Source of the DNA: Faecalibacterium sp. An121
GTDB taxonomy: Bacteria; Bacillota; Clostridia; Oscillospirales; Ruminococcaceae
Length of the DNA stretch: 64,000 bases
Assembly (NCBI RefSeq): GCF_002160915.1
Contig: NZ_NFLM01000003.1
Location: 102,022-166,021, forward strand
Direction: 5' to 3'
Shown here: positions 52,711 through 63,386 of the stretch, piece by piece
Layout of the letters: each line of letters begins with the position of its first letter
How positions within the stretch are numbered: position 1 is the stretch's first letter
Notes under the pieces: generated by a model
The model's input: only the letters and a program-made list of their open reading frames with translations
The model's database searches: none
Told to the model about the DNA's origin: nothing
Made by a program: the position numbers and the translations under genes

Positions 52711-54099
52711 TCAGAAATCGATCTCCTCCAGACGCAGCAGGGCCAGCACATAGATCTTGACCGACTGCAGCAGGGCGTCCACCGGGGCGGACTCATTGGC
52801 ACCGTGCATGGGGCCGCCAAAGCTGGGCAGGACCATGTCGCGGCTCTCGGGACCGAAACTGACCGCATAGGGGAAGTGGCGGGCATAGGTGCCGCCGCCC
52901 ATGGTGAAGGGCTTCTCGTTTTTGCCGGTCACCTCGTTGTAGGTGTCGATGCAGGCCCGGATGGCAGGGGTGTCCGCCTCGATATAGAAGGGGTCGGCGG
53001 CGTCCACGTCCTCCAGGGAGGCGCCGGTTCCGATGGCGGCCCGGATGGCGGCTGCAAGGACGTCTCCGTTGGTGGAGGTGGGGTAGCGGCTGTCCATGGT
53101 CTGCACCATGCGGCCCTCCTGCATATACATCCGCCCGCCAATGATGGTCAGGGGACCGAAGGGACCGTCGGAGGTGGCAATGCCCAGGCCCTCGCCGGCG
53201 GTGGAGCTGTGCAGCTTGTGCAAAACCTCCAGATAGCTGCGCTCGGCCTCGTTGCACAGGCCGTTGGCCAGCAGATAATCCGCCACCAGGCCGATGGCGT
53301 TCACGGTGCCCTCGGGGCTGGCTGCGTGGCCCGACTTGCCCCAGCCGCGCACGCGGACGCAGCCGTTCTCGGGTTCCAGGGTGATGTTGGGGGCGTTTTT
53401 CAGCCCCGCCATGTCGGCCTGCACCAGGGCGCTGGCCCGGTCGGGGACGGCGTTGTTGGCCACGCCGCCCTCAAAGGCCAGGATCTTGCCATGGCACACC
53501 GGGCTGACCAGCTTGCCGTGGAAGTGGCCCTTCTCGCCGTTGCAGACGGGGAACTCGGCGTCGGGGGTGAAGCAGAATACCGGGGCCGGGTTGTGGGCCA
53601 GATAGTATTCCACGTCCTCCATCCCGGTCTCCTCGTTGGTGCCGGCCAGGGCGCGGATGGGGTAGCGCAGCGGCACCCCCAGCTCCTTGAGGCACTTGAG
53701 GGTGTACAGGGTGGCGACCATGGGGCCCTTGTCATCCAGCACGCCCCGGCCCAGGATCCATCCGTCCTGCCGGCGCATGGCAAAGGGGTCCCCGGACCAG
53801 CCTTCGCCGGCCGGCACCACGTCCACATGGCAGATGGTGGCCAGATACTTGCCGGCTTCCCGGCCGGGCAGCTCGGCATAACCGATGTAGCCTTCGCAGT
53901 TGTGGGTGTCCAGGCCCAGCCGGCCGGCCAGCTCCAGGGTCTTGTCCAGGGCAGCCCGGGCACCCGGGCCGAAGGGCGCGCCCTCGGCGGGAGCGGCCTC
54001 CACACTGTTGATGGCGACCAAAGCCCCGATGTCCTTGAGCATCTGTTCCTTGTTGGCCTCCAGGAAGGCATCTATCTTCTGGTCCAGTATCTGATCCAT
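52711..54099 (-). CDS. M20 family dipeptidase (PepV/Sapep-like)
   Basis: 462 aa zinc peptidase. Metal ligands and catalytic residues: His and Asp in ICHVDVVPAGEGW, bridging Asp in GVLDDKGP, Glu-Glu in GTNEETG, Asp in FTPDAEFP, and final His in GGPMHGANE. A lid/dimerisation domain lies between about 190 and 350. Cleaves dipeptides in the cytoplasm. The start at 54099 (MDQILDQ) is preferred over an upstream in-frame ATG at 54132; SD spacing is loose in both cases. Confidence 0.92.
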   Translation of the reverse strand: MDQILDQKIDAFLEANKEQMLKDIGALVAINSVEAAPAEGAPFGPGARAALDKTLELAGRLGLDTHNCEGYIGYAELPGREAGKYLATICHVDVVPAGEGWSGDPFAMRRQDGWILGRGVLDDKGPMVATLYTLKCLKELGVPLRYPIRALAGTNEETGMEDVEYYLAHNPAPVFCFTPDAEFPVCNGEKGHFHGKLVSPVCHGKILAFEGGVANNAVPDRASALVQADMAGLKNAPNITLEPENGCVRVRGWGKSGHAASPEGTVNAIGLVADYLLANGLCNEAERSYLEVLHKLHSSTAGEGLGIATSDGPFGPLTIIGGRMYMQEGRMVQTMDSRYPTSTNGDVLAAAIRAAIGTGASLEDVDAADPFYIEADTPAIRACIDTYNEVTGKNEKPFTMGGGTYARHFPYAVSFGPESRDMVLPSFGGPMHGANESAPVDALLQSVKIYVLALLRLEEIDF

Positions 54100-54140
54100 A
54101 GTATCATTTTCCTTTCCTTCAAAGTCTGTCAAAACGCAGC

Positions 54141-54178
54141 AAGGCGGGGCCGCCGTCTGGGACGGCCGCCCCGCCTTA
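54141..54178 (-). terminator. intrinsic terminator after the first MATE gene
   Basis: AAGGCGGGG-GCCGTC / GACGGC-CCCCGCCTT with a 3-nt loop. The dipeptidase start lies only 42 nt beyond. Confidence 0.7.
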
Positions 54179-54224
54179 GCATACCCATTCTAACACATTT
54201 TGCAGCCCAATGCTAGGTGCAATC

Positions 54225-55640
54225 TTACTGCGCCGTCCGGGGACTGTCCTTCAGCTTTTTCCACTCGATGACAAAGAACAGGATGGTGCAGGTGGAAGCC
54301 GACACGATGTCGCTGATGGGTTCGGCCAGATACAGGCCCAGCAGCTGGCTCAGGCCCAGAGCGCCGAACACCCGCGGGATGACCAGCGACAGGGGCAAAA
54401 GCAGGATCACCTTGCGCAGCAGGGCGATGAACATGCTGATCTTTGCCTCGCCCAGGCCCAGGAAGGTCTGCTGGCAGGCCAGCTGCGCGCCCATGAAGAA
54501 GTAGCCAAGCATGTAGATGCGCAGCGGCGCGGTGCCCAGGGCGATCAGCTCGGCGTCGCTGGAGAACAGGCCCAGGAACAGCTGGGGCGCGATCTCGACG
54601 GCGCCCACCACCACCGTAGTGACCCCCATCGAGACGGCCAGCATGATCTTGAAGGCCTGCCGCACCCGGGCCAGCTTCTGGGCGCCGAAGTTGAAGCCCA
54701 CCACCGGCTGTGCGCCCTGACAGAAGCCCTGCACCGGCAGGTTGGCGATCTGGGCCACCGAGAACAGGATGCTCATGATGGCCACGGCGCTGTCGCCGCC
54801 GTAGGTGGCCGCGCCGGTGTTGAAGGCCAGCTGGATGACGCACTCGGTGGCGGTCATCAGGAAGGGCGAGACGCCCAGGGACAGCACAAGGGCCAGGGTC
54901 TTGCCGTCGGGGGCGAGGTTTGCCTTGCGGATCCGCAGGACGCTGCGCTTGCCGGTGAAAAAGGCCAGCACCCACACGGCGCTGATGGCCTGGCTGAGGA
55001 TGGTGGCGATGGCCGCGCCCTGCACCCCCATGTTGAACCCGAAGATGAACACGGGGTCCAGGATGATGTTGCTGATGGCGCCGATGCAGGTGGTGGCCAT
55101 GCTGGTCTTGGCAAAGCCCTGGTTGGTGATAAAGGGGGTCATGCCCAGGGTGAACTGCACGAAGAGGGTACCCAGCAGGTAGATGCGCAGGTAGGACATG
55201 GCATAGGGCAGGGTGTTCTCACTGGCGCCGAAGGCCATCAGGATGGGCTCGCCAAAGATGGTGAACACCACGCTGAGCAGGACCGACAGGACCACCAGCA
55301 GGGTGATGCAGTTGCCCAGGATCTTTTCGGCGGTCTTGTAGTCTCCGCGGCCCATGGCCACCGAGGCCCGGGGCGCGCCGCCCATGCCGATCAGGTTGGA
55401 GAATGCGGTGATCAGCACGATGATGGGGTAGGTGACGCCCAGGCCGGCCAGAGCCAGACTGCCCGTGCCGGGGATGTGGCCCACATAGATGCGGTCCACG
55501 ATGTTGTACAGCATATTCACCAGCTGTGCCAGGGCGGTGGGCAGGGCCAGACTGAAGATCAGCGGCACCAGCGGCGCCGTGCCCAGCCTTTGGTCCACCG
55601 ACGCGGCAGCTTTGGCCGCCGCGGATTGATGTTCTTCCAT
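54225..55640 (-). CDS. MATE-family efflux transporter
   Basis: 471 aa, 12 transmembrane helices in two homologous halves. Helix 1 PTALAQLVNMLYNIVDRIYVGHIPG is typical of the DinF/NorM group, and the second half repeats it with GFCQGAQPVVGFNFGAQK. It exports drugs or metabolites using a cation gradient; substrate unknown. AAGGGAG precedes the ATG. The exoIII gene lies 24 nt upstream on the same strand. Confidence 0.92.
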   Translation of the reverse strand: MEEHQSAAAKAAASVDQRLGTAPLVPLIFSLALPTALAQLVNMLYNIVDRIYVGHIPGTGSLALAGLGVTYPIIVLITAFSNLIGMGGAPRASVAMGRGDYKTAEKILGNCITLLVVLSVLLSVVFTIFGEPILMAFGASENTLPYAMSYLRIYLLGTLFVQFTLGMTPFITNQGFAKTSMATTCIGAISNIILDPVFIFGFNMGVQGAAIATILSQAISAVWVLAFFTGKRSVLRIRKANLAPDGKTLALVLSLGVSPFLMTATECVIQLAFNTGAATYGGDSAVAIMSILFSVAQIANLPVQGFCQGAQPVVGFNFGAQKLARVRQAFKIMLAVSMGVTTVVVGAVEIAPQLFLGLFSSDAELIALGTAPLRIYMLGYFFMGAQLACQQTFLGLGEAKISMFIALLRKVILLLPLSLVIPRVFGALGLSQLLGLYLAEPISDIVSASTCTILFFVIEWKKLKDSPRTAQ

Positions 55641-55663
55641 AATCGATACGCTCCCTTCTTCTT

Positions 55664-56416
55664 TTACAGGTCGATCACAAGTTCCACGGGGCAGTGGTCG
55701 GAGCCCAGGATCTCATTGTGGATCCCGGCCGCCTGCACCCGGTCTGCGATCCGCCGGGAAACTAAAAAATAATCGATGCGCCAGCCGGCGTTCCGCGCCC
55801 GCGCACGGAAGCGGTAGCTCCACCAGCTGTACTTGACCTCGTCGGGGTGCAGCATCCGGAAGCTGTCCGCAAAGCCCGCATCCAGCAGCCGGGTCATGGC
55901 CTCCCGCTCCTCGTCGGTGAAGCCGGCGCTGCGGCGGTTGGAGGCGGGGTTCTTGATGTCGATCTCCTGGTGGGCCACGTTCAGGTCCCCGCACAGGATC
56001 ACTGGCTTTTGGACGTCCAGGTCCAGCAGGTACTGCCGGAACATCGCCTCCCACTCCATCCGGTAATCCAGCCGTTTCAGCTCCTCCTGGCTGTTGGGGG
56101 TGTAGCAGTTGACCAGATAGAACCCGGGATATTCGAGGGTGATCACCCGGCCCTCCTGGTCGTGCTCGGGCCGGCCCACCCCCATGGTCACCTGCAGCGG
56201 CTTGACACGGCAGTAGCAGGCCGTGCCCGAATACCCCTTGCGCTGGGCCGAACAGAAATACTCCTCGTACCCCTCGGGGTGGAAATCGGCCTGGCCGGGC
56301 TGCATCTTGGTCTCCTGCAAACAGAACACGTCTGCATCCAGGGCGGCAAAGCTCTCGGCAAAGCCGTGGGACAGGCAGGCCCGCAGGCCGTTGACATTCC
56401 AGCTGACTAGCTTCAT
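55664..56416 (-). CDS. xth: exodeoxyribonuclease III
   Basis: 250 aa AP endonuclease/3'-5' exonuclease of base-excision repair. MKLVSWNVNGLRA, LQETKM (catalytic Glu), GDLNVAHQEIDIKNP (Asp-Asn), WWSYRFRARARNAGWRIDYFL and the terminal GSDHCPV (Asp-His) are all present. The start ATG 56416 follows GGAAGG; the upstream extension has no RBS. Confidence 0.96.
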   Translation of the reverse strand: MKLVSWNVNGLRACLSHGFAESFAALDADVFCLQETKMQPGQADFHPEGYEEYFCSAQRKGYSGTACYCRVKPLQVTMGVGRPEHDQEGRVITLEYPGFYLVNCYTPNSQEELKRLDYRMEWEAMFRQYLLDLDVQKPVILCGDLNVAHQEIDIKNPASNRRSAGFTDEEREAMTRLLDAGFADSFRMLHPDEVKYSWWSYRFRARARNAGWRIDYFLVSRRIADRVQAAGIHNEILGSDHCPVELVIDL

Positions 56417-56441
56417 AGCGGCAGTTTTCCTTCCTTGCATC

Positions 56442-57821
56442 TCATTCGGTGTATTTGGTCTTCCACACCCCGCTGGTGAACCGCCACACAAAGCAGATGG
56501 AGCGGCAGACCCAGTCCACCACCATGGCGATCCAGACGCCCACGGCGCCGTAGCCCATCTGGACGCCCAGCAGGTAGCTGAAACCGATCCGCCACACCGC
56601 CATGCTCAGCACCGATACGGTCATGGTGAACTTGACGTCGTTGCTGGCCCGCAGGGCGTTGGGCAGCACGAACGCGATGGGCCACAGCAGGATGCCGCAG
56701 CCGCAGTGGATGCGCACCAGCAGGATGGCCAGATCCATGGTCTCGCCCGACAGCGCATAGATGCCCACCAGAGGCCCTACCAGCAGCAGAATGGCCCCAT
56801 TGAACAGGCCCATGGTGATATACGTCCACTTGAGCAGCTTTTTGGCGTAGGCGGTGGCCTGTTCTTCCTCCCGGGCGCCGATGCACCGGCCCACCACCGT
56901 GATCATGGCCAGGCTGATGGCCTGCCCCGGGATGCAGCCCATGCCGTCCAGGTTGTTGGCCACCGCGTTGGCGGCGATCTGCACCGTGCCGAACAGGGAG
57001 ATCATGCTCACCACCAGGATGCGCCCCGCCTGGAACAGGCTGTTCTCAAAGGCGGAGGGGATGCCGATGCCCAGAATGCGCCGGGCCAGCGCCCCGTCCA
57101 GCCGGAAGGTGATGCGGGCCTGGACGGTGTTGGTCTTGCGGCCGCAGGCGGCCAGGATCAGCACGGCGGCCAGCGCACGGCTGATGACGGTGGGCCAGGC
57201 CACGCCCTCCACATACATGCCCAGACCGAAGATGCACACCGCGTTGCCGATGATGTTGACGATGTTCATCAGCAGGCTGACCTGCATCGAGATCTTGGAG
57301 TTGCCCATGCTGCGGAAGATGGCCGCCCCGGCGTTGTACAGCGCCAGGAAGGGATAGCTGAGGGCGGTCACCTGCAAATAGCGCACCCCGGCGTCCAGCA
57401 CGTCCGCTTCGATGGTGCCGTAGAACAGCCGCAGCATGGGCCGGGCCAGCGCAAAGCAGAACAGCCCCAGACCCAGGCCCAGCAGCAGGCTGAGCAGGAT
57501 CAGCTGGCCGGCGCTCTTGTCGGTCTCCTTTTTGCGCAGCGCCCCCAGGTACTGGCTGACCACCACCGCGCCTCCGGTGGCCAGCGCCGCCAGCAGGTTG
57601 ATGACAAGGTTGTTGATCATGTCCACCAGGCTGACGCCCGAGATGGCCGCCTCGCCGCAGCGCGACACCATCATGGTGTCCGCCATGCCCACGGTGGTGG
57701 CCAGCAGCTGCTCCACCAGCAGCGGGCCGATCAGCCGCAGCAGCTCGTGATTGGTAAAGATCGGCCCATGGGGGCCGTTTTTCAAAATACTGGGGCTGCG
57801 CGCCCCTGCCGCATATTCCAT
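56442..57821 (-). CDS. MATE-family efflux transporter
   Basis: 459 aa, 12 helices, only distantly similar to the MATE protein encoded 0.8 kb downstream. N-terminal LLVEQLLATTVGMADTMMVSRCGEAAISG is characteristic of the clostridial MATE subgroup. ATG 57821 (MEYAAG) is preferred over ATG 57836 because GAGAGAG precedes it. It has its own promoter and lies 25 nt upstream of xth, with which it may be cotranscribed. Confidence 0.92.
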   Translation of the reverse strand: MEYAAGARSPSILKNGPHGPIFTNHELLRLIGPLLVEQLLATTVGMADTMMVSRCGEAAISGVSLVDMINNLVINLLAALATGGAVVVSQYLGALRKKETDKSAGQLILLSLLLGLGLGLFCFALARPMLRLFYGTIEADVLDAGVRYLQVTALSYPFLALYNAGAAIFRSMGNSKISMQVSLLMNIVNIIGNAVCIFGLGMYVEGVAWPTVISRALAAVLILAACGRKTNTVQARITFRLDGALARRILGIGIPSAFENSLFQAGRILVVSMISLFGTVQIAANAVANNLDGMGCIPGQAISLAMITVVGRCIGAREEEQATAYAKKLLKWTYITMGLFNGAILLLVGPLVGIYALSGETMDLAILLVRIHCGCGILLWPIAFVLPNALRASNDVKFTMTVSVLSMAVWRIGFSYLLGVQMGYGAVGVWIAMVVDWVCRSICFVWRFTSGVWKTKYTE

Positions 57822-57886
57822 TGGACTCTCTCTCATCTCTGCCGCCCGCCCGGGACCGGGCAGGCAAAATTCTGGTATACTTTATA

Positions 57887-57915
57887 ATGATAGCATACCC
57901 CCACTGGATTGTAAA
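57887..57915 (-). promoter_or_regulatory. sigma-A promoter of the MATE-xth transcript
   Basis: On the minus strand TTTACA (57915-57910) and TATCAT (57892-57887), spacer 17 nt, 66 nt before the gene. Confidence 0.65.
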
Positions 57916-58052
57916 GCGCGACGCGGCCTGCGGGCGATCGTTCCAGGCTGGACAAGTTCGGCATTTGTTGCAGGAAACGGCCGGTATATTTGTGCGCTTT
58001 CACGAAAATACGTTTTGACGCTGTTTCAACCCGTTTTTTCTTCAAAAAGCTC

Positions 58053-58260
58053 TTGCAATCCGGCGCAAAAAGTGGTATGTTGTATCCCAGCGGAACAGGG
58101 CTTGGATACATCTTTGCCCGGATGCCGGGGCTGCCTGCACAGTCCCAAAGGCGCTCCGCGCAGATCATTGCTATTTTCTTCATTTACCTTCTTATCATTT
58201 ACCCTGCCTGCCCGCAAGGGCGAAAGCGGCGGCCCAACCTGCACGGGCCGTCGTTTTTTG
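58053..58260 (+). ncRNA. candidate small RNA with own promoter and terminator
   Basis: TTGCAA (58053) and TATGTT (58076) with a 17-nt spacer predict a start near 58088. An intrinsic terminator (GGCGGCCC / GGGCCGTC then six T, 58228-58259) ends a transcript of about 170 nt. Internal hairpins include GTATCC/GGATAC at 58084-58113. No open frame with an RBS is present. I could not match it to 6S, SRP, tmRNA or another known RNA by eye. The remaining sequence between 57916 and 58328 shows nothing else. Confidence 0.4.
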
Positions 58261-58328
58261 TTGGGGGCCGCTCGTCGCTTTCCACAAAAACGGGAAAAAT
58301 ATTTTGGGAAAGCTGTCGGGTTCTCTGC

Positions 58329-58357
58329 TTGCAGGGCGGAGCAAATGGGAGTATAAT
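58329..58357 (+). promoter_or_regulatory. sigma-A promoter of the folT-folC transcript
   Basis: TTGCAG at 58329 and TATAAT at 58352 with a 17-nt spacer, about 75 nt ahead of the THF riboswitch. Confidence 0.78.
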
Positions 58358-58436
58358 ACAACCCAGACAGGCATCCGCCTGCCACCCGCCCCGGCAGGGC
58401 GGGCGCCGGTTTGCAGCCGGCGCAGACGTAAAGATC

Positions 58437-58540
58437 AACAGAGTAAGGCTGTGCGCGTTAAGTGCCGCATCAACGGGGAGTTGTGCTGCGGACGAAGGCG
58501 AAGTTTTCCCGCGGTGCACAGCCTGCATCCCGCTGCTGCA
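58437..58540 (+). ncRNA. tetrahydrofolate (THF) riboswitch
   Basis: The leader of folT has the THF-I conserved elements in order: AGAGTA, CGCGTTAAGTGCCGC, GGGGAGTTG, GCGGACGAAGGCGA, CCCGCGGTGCACAGCC and TGCATCC, with GGCTGTGC/GCACAGCC closing the P1-P2 region. THF binding should lower expression of the folate importer and folC through the terminator that follows. Confidence 0.92.
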
Positions 58541-58602
58541 TGGACTTGGGCGCGGGCCGCAGGGATGTCCCGCGGCCCGGGTGTGAAGGCTGCCGGATTT
58601 CA

Positions 58603-58660
58603 CGGCCCTCCTTTGTGCGGTTTTCGCATGGGGGAGGGCTGTTTTTTTGTGCCCTCCCCG
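58603..58660 (+). terminator. riboswitch expression platform: terminator and competing hairpin
   Basis: GCCCTCC ... GGAGGGC stem followed by TGTTTTTTT forms an intrinsic terminator. The same GGGGAGGGC arm can pair with GCCCTCCCC at 58651-58659 instead, placing the T tract in a loop and destroying the terminator. The folT SD (AGGAGG) is 12 nt further. Confidence 0.78.
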
Positions 58661-58683
58661 CCGGATTCAGAATGAGGAGGCGT

Positions 58684-59225
58684 ATGATGATGAATCCCAA
58701 CCGTTCCCACTCCCTTCGCACCCTGACCTTCTGCGCTCTGCTGGTGGCCATGAGCATCGTGTTCAGCCGGGTGCTCAGCATCTCCACCGGTTTTCTGCGC
58801 TTCAACCTGGGCAGCCTGCCCGTGGTGCTGGCCGCGGTCCTGTTCGGGCCGGGGGCCGGCTTTGCGGTGGGCGCCCTGGCCGACGCCATCGGCGGGGTGC
58901 TGGCAGGCTATGCCATCAACCCCCTCATCACCCTGGGCGCCGGGGCGGTGGGCTTCTTTGCCGGATGGGGCTGGCGGCATCTGCCCGCCCGCCGCGAGAA
59001 CGTCCGCCTGGCCGGCGGTATCCTGCTGGGCCATATGGTGGGCTCGATGATGCTCAACTCGCTGGCCCTGCGGCTGTTCTACGGCTATGCCTGGGCGGTG
59101 CTGGCCGCCCGCATCCCCAACGCGCTGATCCTGGCAGGGGCCGAGTTCGTACTGGTGCGCATCCTGCTGGAAAACCACGCCCTGATGACCGCGGCCCGGG
59201 GCAGCCACACCGGGAGGCGTTCGCA

Positions 59226-59229
<4 letters not shown>
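58684..59229 (+). CDS. folT: folate ECF transporter S component FolT
   Basis: 181 aa, six hydrophobic helices. The N-terminal SLRTLTFCALLVAMSIVFSRVLSI and FNLGSLPVVLAAVLFGPGAGFAVGALADAIGG pattern is that of FolT. It binds folate and works with a shared ECF ATPase module encoded elsewhere. The first ATG of three (58684) has AGGAGG 4 nt upstream. Overlap with folC (ATGA) and the THF riboswitch confirm folate function. Confidence 0.94.
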
Positions 59230-60503
<1,274 letters not shown>

Positions 60504-60541
60504 AAAAAGCGGAGCCCTTCGCGGGGTTCCGCTTTTTTTGT
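60504..60541. terminator. bidirectional terminator between folC and the thioesterase
   Basis: AAAAAAAGCGGA-CCC / GGG-TCCGCTTTTTTT with a TTCGC loop. Confidence 0.92.
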
Positions 60542-60554
60542 TCGGGGGAGGCGT

Positions 60555-61283
60555 TCACAGCGGGGCCAGCTGTTCGTTGATGGCCACCACGGCGCACACC
60601 TCATCCTGGCGGACAAAGGAGGCCGCCCAGCCGCCGTCCTTGGGGGCGGAACAGAGCGTCAGCTCGTCCCCCAGCTGCAAAGGGCTGCGGTAGGAGATGC
60701 GGAAACTGTGCACCCCGCCGCTGCGCACCTGCTGGGGGGCGGCGTCCAGGGCCAGGGAGAGATAGGCGGTGTTGTGCATATGGCCGTTGTAGTCCATGTC
60801 GCTGCGGCGCAGCTGGACGGGCTGCCGGTCGGTGTAGCCGGCAGGGGGACGCAGCCGGGGCAGCCGGTCGCTGAAAGCGGTGGTCTGCTCGGGCTGGTAG
60901 GCGGCCAGACGCTCGGGGGTGGGCAGGCAGGGCTTGCCGGTGCTGCGCTGGACCAGAGCCAGCTTGGCCTGGCCCCGGGCCAGGACCTCCCCCTCCCGGG
61001 TGCGCAGCAGCATCTCACGGGTGGCCAGCCGGGGGTTGACGCACAGCCAGGTGCTGGCCTGGAAGGACTCGTCGTAGGCGGGGGCGCGCAGCACGGCGGC
61101 CCGCCAGTTGGTGATGACCCAGGACATACCGTTCTGCAGGCTGTCCGCCATGGGGGAGTAGCCCACCGTGTTGGCGTGGCGGACCGCCGTATTTTCAAAG
61201 ATGGAGAGGAGGGCCGGCGGGGTCAGCAGGCCGTTCTGGTCGAAATCCTCGACCCGGGTGGTGACAGGGATGGTGAAGATCAT
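60555..61283 (-). CDS. acyl-ACP thioesterase
   Basis: 242 aa double-hotdog enzyme of the FatA/FatB-like bacterial group. VTTRVEDFDQNGLLTPPALL opens the first hotdog; the catalytic region of the second is RSDMDYNGHMHNTAYLS (Asp, Asn, His). It hydrolyses acyl-ACP and sets the released fatty-acid length. AAAGGAG precedes the ATG. 16 nt downstream of recG on the same strand. Confidence 0.9.
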   Translation of the reverse strand: MIFTIPVTTRVEDFDQNGLLTPPALLSIFENTAVRHANTVGYSPMADSLQNGMSWVITNWRAAVLRAPAYDESFQASTWLCVNPRLATREMLLRTREGEVLARGQAKLALVQRSTGKPCLPTPERLAAYQPEQTTAFSDRLPRLRPPAGYTDRQPVQLRRSDMDYNGHMHNTAYLSLALDAAPQQVRSGGVHSFRISYRSPLQLGDELTLCSAPKDGGWAASFVRQDEVCAVVAINEQLAPL

Positions 61284-61299
61284 GGACTTGGCTCCTTTA

Positions 61300-63363
61300 T
61301 CAGTTCATGGGTCCGGCGCGGTCGAACATGCGGGCCACCTGGTCCGCCAGAAGCCGGTGCTGGGGCTGGTCCAGCAGGGGGTCGGCGGACAGGATGGCGG
61401 CGGCTTCGCTCTGGGCGGCGTGGAGGGGGCGGGTGTCGGCGGCGAGGTCGGCGATCTGCAGCGTGGGCAGGCCGTGCTGGCGGCTGCCGAAAAAGTCGCC
61501 GGGGCCGCGGGTCTCCAGGTCGTACTGGGCCACCGCAAAGCCGTCGGTGGTGGAACAGAGGAACCGCAGCCGATTCTGGACGGCGGGGGCGGTGTTGTCG
61601 CTGACCAGGAAGCACCAGCTCTCGGCTGCGCCCCGGCCCACCCGGCCCCGCAGCTGGTGCAAAGCGGACAGGCCGTAGCGCTCGGCGTTCTCGATCACCA
61701 TGACGGTGGCGTTGGGCACATCCACCCCCACCTCGATGACGGTGGTGGAGACCAGGGCGTCCAGCCGCCCGGCCCGGAAGTCCTCCATGACGGCGGCCTT
61801 CTCTTTGGGTTTCAGCTTGCCGTGCATCAGGCCCACCCGGCGGTCGGGCAGCAGGGCCTTGGCGGTCTGCTCATAATAGGTCTTGACCGGGGCCAGCCCT
61901 CCGTCGGGGCCTTCCTCGATGGCGGGGCAGACGATGTACACCTGACGCCCGGCGCCGATCTCCCGGTCCAGAAAACCGTACAGGTCCCGGCGGCGTGCCC
62001 CGCCCATCACCCGGGTCTTGACCGGGGTGCGGCCGGGGGGCAGCTCGTCCAGGATGGAGATATCCAGATCACCGTAGATCAAAAGCCCCAGGGTGCGGGG
62101 AATGGGGGTGGCGCTCATGACCAGCAGGTGAGGGGAGGCGCCTTTCTCGGCCAGGGCGCCCCGCTGGCGCACCCCGAAGCGGTGCTGCTCGTCGATGACG
62201 GCCAGGCCCAGCCGGGCAAATTCCACTCCCTCGGACAGGATGGCATGGGTGCCCACCACCAGGTCTGCCTCTCCGGCGCGGATGGCCGCCAGGGTGGTGC
62301 GGCGGGCGGCGGCTTTCAGTCCGCCGGTCAGCAGGGCCACCCGTATGCCGAAGGGGGCCAGCAGCCGGTTGAGGGTCTCGGCGTGCTGCTGGGCCAGCAG
62401 TTCGGTGGGGGCCAGCAGCGCCCCCTGATACCCTGCGCCCACGGCGGCCCAGAGGGCGGCCGCGGCCACCAGGGTCTTGCCGCTGCCCACGTCCCCCTGC
62501 AGCAGGCGGTTCATCGAGCGGGGCCCGGCCATGTCCTCCAGGATCTGGTCCACCGCACGGCGCTGGGCCCCGGTGGGCGCAAAGGGCAGGCTGGCCCAGA
62601 AGGGAGCGGGGTCGGCCCGGCGCATGGGCGCGCCGGTGGAGGCGGAACCCCGGTTTTTCAGCAGGCCCATCCCCAGCTGCAGCACCAGCAGTTCCTCAAA
62701 GATCAGGCGGCGGCGCGCCTCCTGGGCGGCCTGGGGGGTGGCAGGGGTATGGATGTCCCGTACGGCCTGGGCCTTGGAGGGCAGGCGGTATTTTTGCAGC
62801 AGGGCAGGGGGCAGAGGGTCCCCCAGCAGCTCGGCGTGGGGCAGCAGCTGGGCCACGCACCGGCCGATGGCGCCGCTGTTCAGCCCGTCGGTCTGGGGAT
62901 AGACCGGGATGAGCGGCACGGCCGATACCTGTGCGGCGGTGCGGACCTGGGGGTTGACCATCTGGCGGCGCAGCAGCCCGCCGGCCACCACCCCCTGAAA
63001 ATAGTATTCCTGGCCGATCTCCAGCTTCTGGATGGTGTAGGGATTATTGAACCAGGTCAGCTCGAGGGTGGCTACGTCGTCCCCGGCCGTGGCCTTTTCC
63101 ACCCGGCGTCCCCCTGCGGCGTAGCGTCCCCCCTGCTTTGCCAGCAGCTGGGCCCGGACCACGCACTCCACCCCGACCGGGGCTTCGGCCGGGGGGTAGG
63201 GGTGGGTGAAATCCAGATAGCGCCGCGGATAGTGCTGCAAAAGGTCGGCCAGGGTGCGGATGCCCAGCTTTTCGAACCGCTGGGCCAGCTTGGGCCCCAC
63301 TCCCTTGAGGTATTGTACGGGGGTGTCCGGGGTCAGGGTGGTTCGGTTTTCGGTTTCTGGCAC
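61300..63363 (-). CDS. recG: ATP-dependent DNA helicase RecG
   Basis: Branch-migration helicase for stalled forks and Holliday junctions. The N-terminal wedge domain (YLKGVGPKLAQRFEKLGI; OB-fold about 60-150) is followed by the two helicase lobes: Walker A GDVGSGKT, DEQHRFG (DExH), SATPIPRT, and motif VI QLRGRVGRG. AAAGGAGG is 7 nt from the GTG at 63363 but only 1 nt from the in-frame GTG at 63369, so 63363 is chosen. About 687 aa, normal length. Confidence 0.96.
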   Translation of the reverse strand: MPETENRTTLTPDTPVQYLKGVGPKLAQRFEKLGIRTLADLLQHYPRRYLDFTHPYPPAEAPVGVECVVRAQLLAKQGGRYAAGGRRVEKATAGDDVATLELTWFNNPYTIQKLEIGQEYYFQGVVAGGLLRRQMVNPQVRTAAQVSAVPLIPVYPQTDGLNSGAIGRCVAQLLPHAELLGDPLPPALLQKYRLPSKAQAVRDIHTPATPQAAQEARRRLIFEELLVLQLGMGLLKNRGSASTGAPMRRADPAPFWASLPFAPTGAQRRAVDQILEDMAGPRSMNRLLQGDVGSGKTLVAAAALWAAVGAGYQGALLAPTELLAQQHAETLNRLLAPFGIRVALLTGGLKAAARRTTLAAIRAGEADLVVGTHAILSEGVEFARLGLAVIDEQHRFGVRQRGALAEKGASPHLLVMSATPIPRTLGLLIYGDLDISILDELPPGRTPVKTRVMGGARRRDLYGFLDREIGAGRQVYIVCPAIEEGPDGGLAPVKTYYEQTAKALLPDRRVGLMHGKLKPKEKAAVMEDFRAGRLDALVSTTVIEVGVDVPNATVMVIENAERYGLSALHQLRGRVGRGAAESWCFLVSDNTAPAVQNRLRFLCSTTDGFAVAQYDLETRGPGDFFGSRQHGLPTLQIADLAADTRPLHAAQSEAAAILSADPLLDQPQHRLLADQVARMFDRAGPMN

Positions 63364-63386
63364 AGGCACGCCTCCTTTCGCGGTCT

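Noticed and set aside
58462..58683. Upstream extension of the folT frame
   Set aside because: It overlaps the THF riboswitch and terminator; AGGAGG directly before ATG 58684 marks the start.
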